The notes below the pieces were generated by a model. It made no database searches. It saw only the letters and a list, made by a program, of their open reading frames with translations, and was not told where the DNA came from. DNA of 64,000 bases from Limnothrix sp. FACHB-406 (GTDB lineage: Bacteria > Cyanobacteriota > Cyanobacteriia > CACIAM-69d): assembly GCF_014698235.1 (NCBI RefSeq), contig NZ_JACJSP010000021.1, positions 20,934 through 84,933 on the forward strand. The letters are read 5' to 3'. Below, one piece after another: positions 59,304 through 64,000 of the stretch (positions are counted from its first letter, which is position 1; every line of letters begins with the position of its first letter). The translations under genes were made by a program, and so were the position numbers.

Positions 59304-60392
59304 CTAGAAAGGTCGATCGCAAGGATCACCTAACAGCACGCTGCCGCACCCCCCCGAAGGTTGATCGCGCAGGAGTGATCGCACATCAAAGGTAAACGCC
59401 GCGTAGATGTCCTCCACCGTGTCTGCCTTGGGCTTTTGAGCCAAGCCGCGTGCAATCAACTGCTCATCCACGGGCGGATCCTCATAGGCCAACACGATGC
59501 GGGCCGCCTCCGCAGCACTCAGAAAATGTACCGTTTGCATCCCACAGCTCGCATCGGTGTTTCCTTCCAAGGCTTGACCGAGCGATCGCCCCAAATCATT
59601 TCCCGAAGCATCCACCCCCAGCAACCCTTGGTTGCAACCATTGGAGTCACCCCGACCGCGGCCGTGAATCCCCACCAACTCCCCATCCCCATTCAGCACC
59701 GGGCCGCCGCTCATTCCCCGCCGAGTCAGGTTGTCGTAGAGCACGCTATAGCCCCCATCGCTTAAGGGACTGGGGGAAATGGCCACCAAGGCCCCAGAGC
59801 TGGAAATCCGTTCACGGCGGGCGCTGTCGTCCTCGGGATTGGGCCAGCCAGACACCACCACCCGATCGCCCCGCCCCATCCGCCGGGAATTGCCCATCAC
59901 CGCCACGGGATAATCCAGATTGCTGGTGAAACGCACCAGGGCCAAATCCATCCCCGCGATCGCGGAACCCATTTCATCCTGTTCATTGCCCAGGGGAATG
60001 ATATTGCTCGGATCACTTTCGTCATCAATGAAATGCACCTCACCATCGCTGGTGCGCACCCCATAGACCGTGCCCCGCGTCCGCACCACATGCAGCGCCG
60101 TTAGGGCGTAGTAGGTTTGCCCCTCCCGGGCCACCAGCACCCCCGACCCCGGATTCCATTCCTGGCGCTGTTCAATGTCTCCCTTTTGCAGCCCCTGGGC
60201 AATCACCACCGTGACTTGCGAGGCGATCGCATCCACCTGATCCAACGTCAACGCCTGCACAGCCCAAGCGGGAATCGTGGCCACAATCATCGCCGCCCCC
60301 ACCCACAGCCACCAACGAACACAGCGATGGTGCAACCACCGCCGCCCTTGCTGGGTCAGTGTGACAAACAGTGATGCGATAAAGCAGCCCAT
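59304..60392 (-). CDS. Secreted trypsin-like serine protease
   Basis: This 362-residue protein has an N-terminal hydrophobic signal or anchor (about 27-44; WWLWVGAAMIVATIPAWAVQ) and a chymotrypsin-fold protease domain. The triad is visible as His in LTALHVV (near 101), Asp in GMDLALVRF (near 152) and Ser in RRGMSGGPV (near 227). No PDZ domain follows, so it is not a classical DegP. The C-terminal part (about 265-362) contains several cysteines (NGCNQG, ASCGMQ, SGGCGSVLLGDPC) likely to form disulfides, which supports export. It lies 71 bases upstream of the porin gene on the same strand. Confidence 0.9.
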   Translation of the reverse strand: MGCFIASLFVTLTQQGRRWLHHRCVRWWLWVGAAMIVATIPAWAVQALTLDQVDAIASQVTVVIAQGLQKGDIEQRQEWNPGSGVLVAREGQTYYALTALHVVRTRGTVYGVRTSDGEVHFIDDESDPSNIIPLGNEQDEMGSAIAGMDLALVRFTSNLDYPVAVMGNSRRMGRGDRVVVSGWPNPEDDSARRERISSSGALVAISPSPLSDGGYSVLYDNLTRRGMSGGPVLNGDGELVGIHGRGRGDSNGCNQGLLGVDASGNDLGRSLGQALEGNTDASCGMQTVHFLSAAEAARIVLAYEDPPVDEQLIARGLAQKPKADTVEDIYAAFTFDVRSLLRDQPSGGCGSVLLGDPCDRPF

Positions 60393-60600
60393 AATTCGGC
60401 TCAGTCATCTAGAGCCTCTTTCCCCCCTAGGCTACAGGAGTCAGGAGTCTGGCAAAAAGTTTCAGGTTGCCAGATCTTGCCCTACATTCGTCTGCTTAAT
60501 TCCGTTTAATTCCGTGAATCCTGATGCTTAATCCTGTTGACTCTGAGTTGAACTCTGTTAATTCTGAGTGAGTCTCGTCCTGAATTGATTAGTCTATTGC

Positions 60601-62115
60601 TTAGTCCGTGGACTTTTCCTGAACCCCGCGCATAATCCGCGACAGTTCCGTTTTTTCGTCCACGCTGACCCGCGAAGGGGAACCGCTGATGATTTTTTCG
60701 TAGTTGCGGAACGAGTCGCGAATTTCTGGGCCGTTGCGGCTGATGGTGTATTCGCGAATGCCCTTATCGTGTTCCGAGCCTCGCATTTTGAACACGTTAA
60801 TGGCCCGGCACATTTCCCCACGAATTTCCACATACTGCAACATCAAAATGGTGTCGGTGATGGTGGAAATATGGGAATCGGTGATGGCGTGGGATCCCAT
60901 AAACTGGTCGGTGGTGTTCGTGAAGAAACCGGTGATTTCTTCTTGCTTGGCGAAGCCCGTCACCCCAATCACGAATTGGCGGAAAGCGTTGTTGCTGACC
61001 CCCCGCGCCAGGGCCGAAAGGGAGTCGATCGCGATGCGGGAGGGTTTAAACTCAGCAATTTCAGACTTGATGATCTGCAAGTGATCTTCCAAGCCCGCTG
61101 ACTCCGGATAGGCGCAGAGAATTTTGAGCAACCCACGGCTTTCCAAATCCTCAAAATCAATGCCCCAGGAATAGGCGTTTCGAGAGAGTTGGGCCCGCGA
61201 TTCTTCGTAGGCAAAGAGGATGGCACGTTCGCCATTTTGGCAAGCGTCTTCAATGAATTTACTAACCAGCAGGGTTTTGCCCGTACCGGTTGCGCCTGTG
61301 GCCAAAATAATCGAATCCTTGAAGAAGCCGCCGCCACACATGGAGTCGAGGGTGAGCACCCCGGACGATACCCGCGCGTTGGACGATCGCTGAGTGAGGC
61401 GCATGGCCCCCAGCGGGAAAATGCTAATTCCTTGGTTGGTGATGGTGAAGGGATATTCTCCCTTCATGTGGGTTGTGCCCCGCAGCTTCAGAATTTCGAT
61501 CGTGCGGCGACGGCGTTCCCCCTCCAGCACGTTGCGGACGATCGCCACGTTATCCGACACAAATTCCTCAACCCCAAACCGCGCCACGGGGCCATATTCC
61601 CGCTCTCGCTCTGTGGTCATGATGGTGGTCACGCCCACTTGCTTCAGGCGGGCCACCAATCGAAAAATTTCCCGACGCACCACCGAAGCCGCGTCATACT
61701 GCTGAAAAACGGCGGTGATTGAGTCGATCGAAACCCGCTTGGCCTTGTATTTCCGGATGGCGTATTGAATGCGCTCAATCAGGGCTGACAGGTCAAAATT
61801 GCCAACAATATCTTGCCCTTCTGGATCCGGAGAAGCATCCAAAATAAACAGCTTTCCCGAATCGACCAACTGTTGCAAATTCCAACCAAAACTGCCCGCG
61901 TTCTTGATAATGTCGGCGGGCGATTCCTCAAAGGTGACAAAGATGCCCGGCTCGTCAAAATAAACAATTCCGTTATAAAGAAACTGGATCGCAATTAGCG
62001 TTTTCCCAGTACCAGATGTTCCGCTTACGAGTGTTGCTCGACCGACAGGCAGCCCGCCATGGCTAATGTCGTCAAAGCCCTCAATCATCGTCCGAATTTT
62101 TTGAACACCGGTCAT
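60601..62115 (-). CDS. kaiC: Circadian clock ATPase/kinase KaiC
   Basis: This is the central clock protein, a double-domain RecA-like ATPase that forms hexamers and auto-phosphorylates. The 504-residue sequence aligns closely with S. elongatus KaiC: CI P-loop GTSGTGKT (32-39), CII P-loop GATGTGKT (about 274-281), and the phosphorylation sites S417 and T418 in TDSHISTITDT (equal to S431/T432). The C-terminal tail that binds KaiA is conserved (DEKTELSRIMRGVQEKSTD). The N-terminus is about 14 residues shorter than in S. elongatus. kaiB lies 440 bases upstream on the same strand, a larger gap than in S. elongatus. Confidence 0.98.
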   Translation of the reverse strand: MTGVQKIRTMIEGFDDISHGGLPVGRATLVSGTSGTGKTLIAIQFLYNGIVYFDEPGIFVTFEESPADIIKNAGSFGWNLQQLVDSGKLFILDASPDPEGQDIVGNFDLSALIERIQYAIRKYKAKRVSIDSITAVFQQYDAASVVRREIFRLVARLKQVGVTTIMTTEREREYGPVARFGVEEFVSDNVAIVRNVLEGERRRRTIEILKLRGTTHMKGEYPFTITNQGISIFPLGAMRLTQRSSNARVSSGVLTLDSMCGGGFFKDSIILATGATGTGKTLLVSKFIEDACQNGERAILFAYEESRAQLSRNAYSWGIDFEDLESRGLLKILCAYPESAGLEDHLQIIKSEIAEFKPSRIAIDSLSALARGVSNNAFRQFVIGVTGFAKQEEITGFFTNTTDQFMGSHAITDSHISTITDTILMLQYVEIRGEMCRAINVFKMRGSEHDKGIREYTISRNGPEIRDSFRNYEKIISGSPSRVSVDEKTELSRIMRGVQEKSTD

Positions 62116-62555
62116 AGTGATATCTGTTTATATCTGTTTCCTAAGGAATCAACGCTATCGGAGTAGCCAGTCATTCAGCCATCAGTGCCAAGGAAATGCC
62201 AGGGAATGGAAAGCCAGGGAATGGGAATGGTGTCTGAGGATTGGGGCCCCTAACCCGATCGGGCATGGCCCCTGGGGGTTAACCATCACCAAGGGGCAGA
62301 TCCAGATTGCCAAATGGAGAGGCTCAATTGCCGAGCATGATACCGAGCACAATGCTAAACGCAACAGGGATCGAACCTGATTGGGGCTAGATGGGGCAGT
62401 CGATCGGGGTGTGGGGCCCGCGATCGCGGCACACCGATGCAACCGATGCACCGGAGCGAACCCACCCGCCGGGCATTTGGGGGTTGGTTTTGCCGTTCCC
62501 GATCGCCTCGGAGTCTAAACAGCATCCCACGATCCATCGCAAAACCCTACTGATT
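62116..62555. other. Spacer between kaiB and kaiC
   Basis: This 440-base gap holds a strong hairpin (62408-62435) and repeated GATGCA(C/A)CCG motifs beside it. A T-loop-like sequence near 62361 does not fold as a tRNA. The hairpin could separate kaiB and kaiC transcription or tune read-through. Confidence 0.5.
62408..62435. promoter_or_regulatory. Hairpin between kaiB and kaiC
   Basis: GGTGTG (62408-62413) pairs with CACACC (62430-62435), and inside lies the 12-base palindrome CCGCGATCGCGG (62418-62429), which contains HIP1. No U tract follows on the minus strand, so it may modulate kaiB-kaiC read-through rather than terminate. Confidence 0.4.
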
Positions 62556-62870
62556 CTAGTATTCAGCCTCATCATCCGCCAATTCTTCATAGAGCAGGTC
62601 GAGACCAATCAACACCCGCTCGCGATCGGACAAATCGCCAATAATTTTCCGCACTGGCGGGGGCAGAATTTTTGCAAGGGTTGGGGTGGCTAAAATCTTA
62701 TCCTCCTCAGCAAGTTGGGGATTTTTTAGCACATCGATGACCTTCAGCGCATAAACCCCTTGAAACTCATCTTCCAAAATATTCTTCAGGGTTTTCAGGG
62801 CACGGACTGAATGGGGAGTATTTCCTGCTACGTATAACTTGAGAACGTAGGTTTTTTTGAGGGGACTCAT
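62556..62870 (-). CDS. kaiB: Circadian clock protein KaiB
   Basis: This is the fold-switching thioredoxin-like clock protein that binds phosphorylated KaiC and sequesters KaiA. The 104-residue sequence ([73 protein letters not shown]) closely matches S. elongatus KaiB, with an acidic end. The ATG at 62870 gives the family start; a TTG two codons upstream is ignored. No strong ribosome site is visible. It lies on the same strand as kaiC and as the short kaiA, which is 819 bases upstream. Confidence 0.98.
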   Translation of the reverse strand: MSPLKKTYVLKLYVAGNTPHSVRALKTLKNILEDEFQGVYALKVIDVLKNPQLAEEDKILATPTLAKILPPPVRKIIGDLSDRERVLIGLDLLYEELADDEAEY

Positions 62871-63689
62871 AAGCAATACAACGAGTTGAGTTTAGGAAGT
62901 TCTGTCCACGGGAATTTGGGTAAATACAAGACCCGTTGAGAATGCAAGGTCACCGGAGTCCCTAAAACCGGAATCAGATCCATGCCAATCACAGGACTCT
63001 CCCCAAGGGCTGGGGAAAACTTACTCCCAATCTGTTATCGAGCAGACCACGCTCCAGTCATCATCCTCAAAATTCAGTTCATCAATGGCAGTCTGATGGC
63101 AGCTTGATGGTAGTTTGGTCGAAATATGCCGAAATCTTCTGTTGACAGCTTGTACTTACTGGTCAAATTGACTCTTGAACCGGATAGGGTCACCTGCACT
63201 CAGAACGTGAGAAGGAACGCGAAAATGGCTCGATGCCAACTGCGACGACAACGATTGACCGGGAGAAACCAGAAAAATCAAAGCATTAATCTTAGAACTT
63301 CTGGAGCAGCTCTTGGCCAACTTGTAAACGAACAATAGCCCAAAGATCATGGAACTTGATTTTATTTAATATAATAACCCGATTGTCAAATGGTAATCAG
63401 AAAATATTCTTAAGTTTCCTGATTTGAATCAATTAATCTATGAAGCCTTCATTCTTGACGAAGATCAATGATAATTTGATTAAAAAATGACGTAAAAATT
63501 ATTTCTGAGCGTGATCTAAAAGCAGTAATTTAAAAATGAATTACAAGAGTGATTGCAAGTGGCTAGCCGCGTTTTCGCCCTTTGCCCAAAATTGTTTGAT
63601 GATTGTTCGATGCACAGATCTATTAATTCGCATAATTTGATTCGCATAATTCGCAAGCGCTGTGTTGTTAGATGATCAATTAGGGCCCA
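62871..63689. other. Long spacer between short kaiA and kaiB
   Basis: This 819-base gap holds no supportable gene. The left half has a minus-strand frame ending DELNFEDDDWSVVCSITDWE (stop near 63023) with protein-like composition but no start codon. The right half (63350-63560) is very AT-rich. The kaiB promoter should be here. The missing kaiA body might once have occupied part of it, but I found no recognisable KaiA sequence. Confidence 0.45.
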
Positions 63690-63887
63690 TCACTCGCGAG
63701 GGATGGAGCGTCGGTACATCTCGCACAGGTGGGCAATGATATCAATGAGCGTGAGCCGATAGTCTAGAAGAATTTCTTCACTGCGTCCTTCCAGCTTGAG
63801 TTGAGTGGCAAGGGCATCCATCAACTCCATGTGAATTTCTACAATTTGAGAAACAGACATATCCGCAGAAGTGTTGAATCTAAACAC
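63690..63887 (-). CDS. kaiA: Very short KaiA (C-terminal remnant)
   Basis: KaiA promotes KaiC phosphorylation by holding its C-terminal tail. This frame encodes only 65 residues from a GTG, or 56 from the ATG at 63860. The sequence VSQIVEIHMELMDALATQLK, LEGRSEEILLDYRLTLIDII and AHLCEMYRRSIPRE matches the last 58 or so residues of the 284-residue S. elongatus KaiA very closely. The N-terminal pseudo-receiver and the first helices of the C-terminal domain are missing. An in-frame TGA at 63894-63896 blocks extension, and the tail of another gene ends only 13 bases upstream. It may be a functional minimal KaiA, a decayed gene, or a fragment with a full kaiA elsewhere. Confidence 0.85.
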   Translation of the reverse strand: MFRFNTSADMSVSQIVEIHMELMDALATQLKLEGRSEEILLDYRLTLIDIIAHLCEMYRRSIPRE

Positions 63888-63900
63888 AAAACTTCATATT

Positions 63901-64000
63901 CTAGGCAACAAGAGTTTCTGGCAGTAAATCATAGCTCCAATGACTGATTGAGCCATAGCGACCGAGTACAACTTGCAAATATCGCAATTTATCTAGTAGC
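63901..64000 (-). CDS. C-terminal fragment of an unidentified gene
   Basis: A frame entering from the right edge ends at 63901 (TAG). The 32 visible residues (LLDKLRYLQVVLGRYGSISH, then WSYDLLPETLVA) have protein-like codons. I do not recognise the family and it is not the missing part of KaiA as far as I can tell. It ends 13 bases before the short kaiA GTG, so the two are probably co-transcribed. Confidence 0.5.
   Translation of the reverse strand, partial: LLDKLRYLQVVLGRYGSISHWSYDLLPETLVA

Noticed and set aside
62361..62380. tRNA T-arm-like sequence (CAGG-TTCGATC-CCTG on the minus strand)
   Set aside because: No matching acceptor strand, D arm or anticodon stem lies at the required distance on that strand.
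63690..64000. Frameshifted upstream half of kaiA
   Set aside because: All three minus-strand frames upstream of 63887 were translated by eye; none continues into KaiA sequence, and one is the end of a different open frame.

Overview
The window is chromosomal DNA from a cyanobacterium. The evidence is phycobilisome core genes (apcA, apcB, apcC), CyanoP, cyanophycin synthetase, the plastid-type conserved genes ycf35 and ycf46, a CcdA/Ccs1 cytochrome c assembly pair, a kaiC-kaiB-kaiA clock cluster, and dense CGATCG / GCGATCGC (HIP1-type) octamers in both genes and spacers. Coding DNA is GC-rich and several spacers are AT-rich. Phycobilisome genes, TnpB and many two-component proteins fit a freshwater or benthic cyanobacterium better than a marine picocyanobacterium; the genus cannot be fixed from sequence alone.

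Layout. 1-4.8 kb (+): ATP synthase gamma, a ferredoxin, apcABC, ftsW. 5.2-8.8 kb (+): a large hybrid kinase. 8.9-16.2 kb (-): SIMPL-domain and pentapeptide exported proteins, ccs1, ccdA, a small membrane protein, ycf35, ycf46 and a ribbon-helix-helix protein. 16.5-19.4 kb (+): flavin reductase and recJ. 19.5-25 kb (-): a J-domain/WD40 fusion, a histidine kinase, maf and cyanoP. 25.6-29.7 kb (+): cphA and an M16 peptidase. 29.8-33.3 kb (-): hisA, prs and a lone tnpB. 34-36.8 kb (+): a Ser/Thr kinase and bioD. 36.8-41.4 kb: a CHASE-like histidine kinase (-), a DUF2227 protein (+) and cinA (-). 42-52.2 kb (+): thioredoxin, a DHH-CBS-tRNA nucleotidyltransferase, a disordered protein, a DUF6825/ABC1-kinase pair, a PP2C phosphatase, a luminal pentapeptide protein, a Nif11-like protein and a DUF1611 protein. 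52.3-56.6 kb (-): three glycosyltransferases and an acyltransferase, a surface-polysaccharide cluster. 57.3-60.4 kb (-): an OprB-type porin and a secreted trypsin-like protease. 60.6-64 kb (-): kaiC, kaiB, a very short kaiA and the end of an unidentified gene.

Most genes are housekeeping for photosynthesis, energy, envelope and signalling. The most notable point is the clock locus: KaiB and KaiC look complete, and KaiC keeps its phosphorylation sites and C-terminal tail. The only KaiA here is a 56-65 residue remnant matching roughly the last 58 residues of a protein that is normally about 284 residues long. Other points of interest are a hybrid kinase with a degenerate internal receiver and a bilin-GAF-like domain whose cysteine is displaced by one position; a TnpB gene without TnpA whose 3' end lies against prs; a pair of 20-bp perfect palindromes that differ by one compensatory base pair; and many short 11-16 bp tandem duplications in the spacers. 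No rRNA gene, credible tRNA gene, CRISPR array or prophage was seen.
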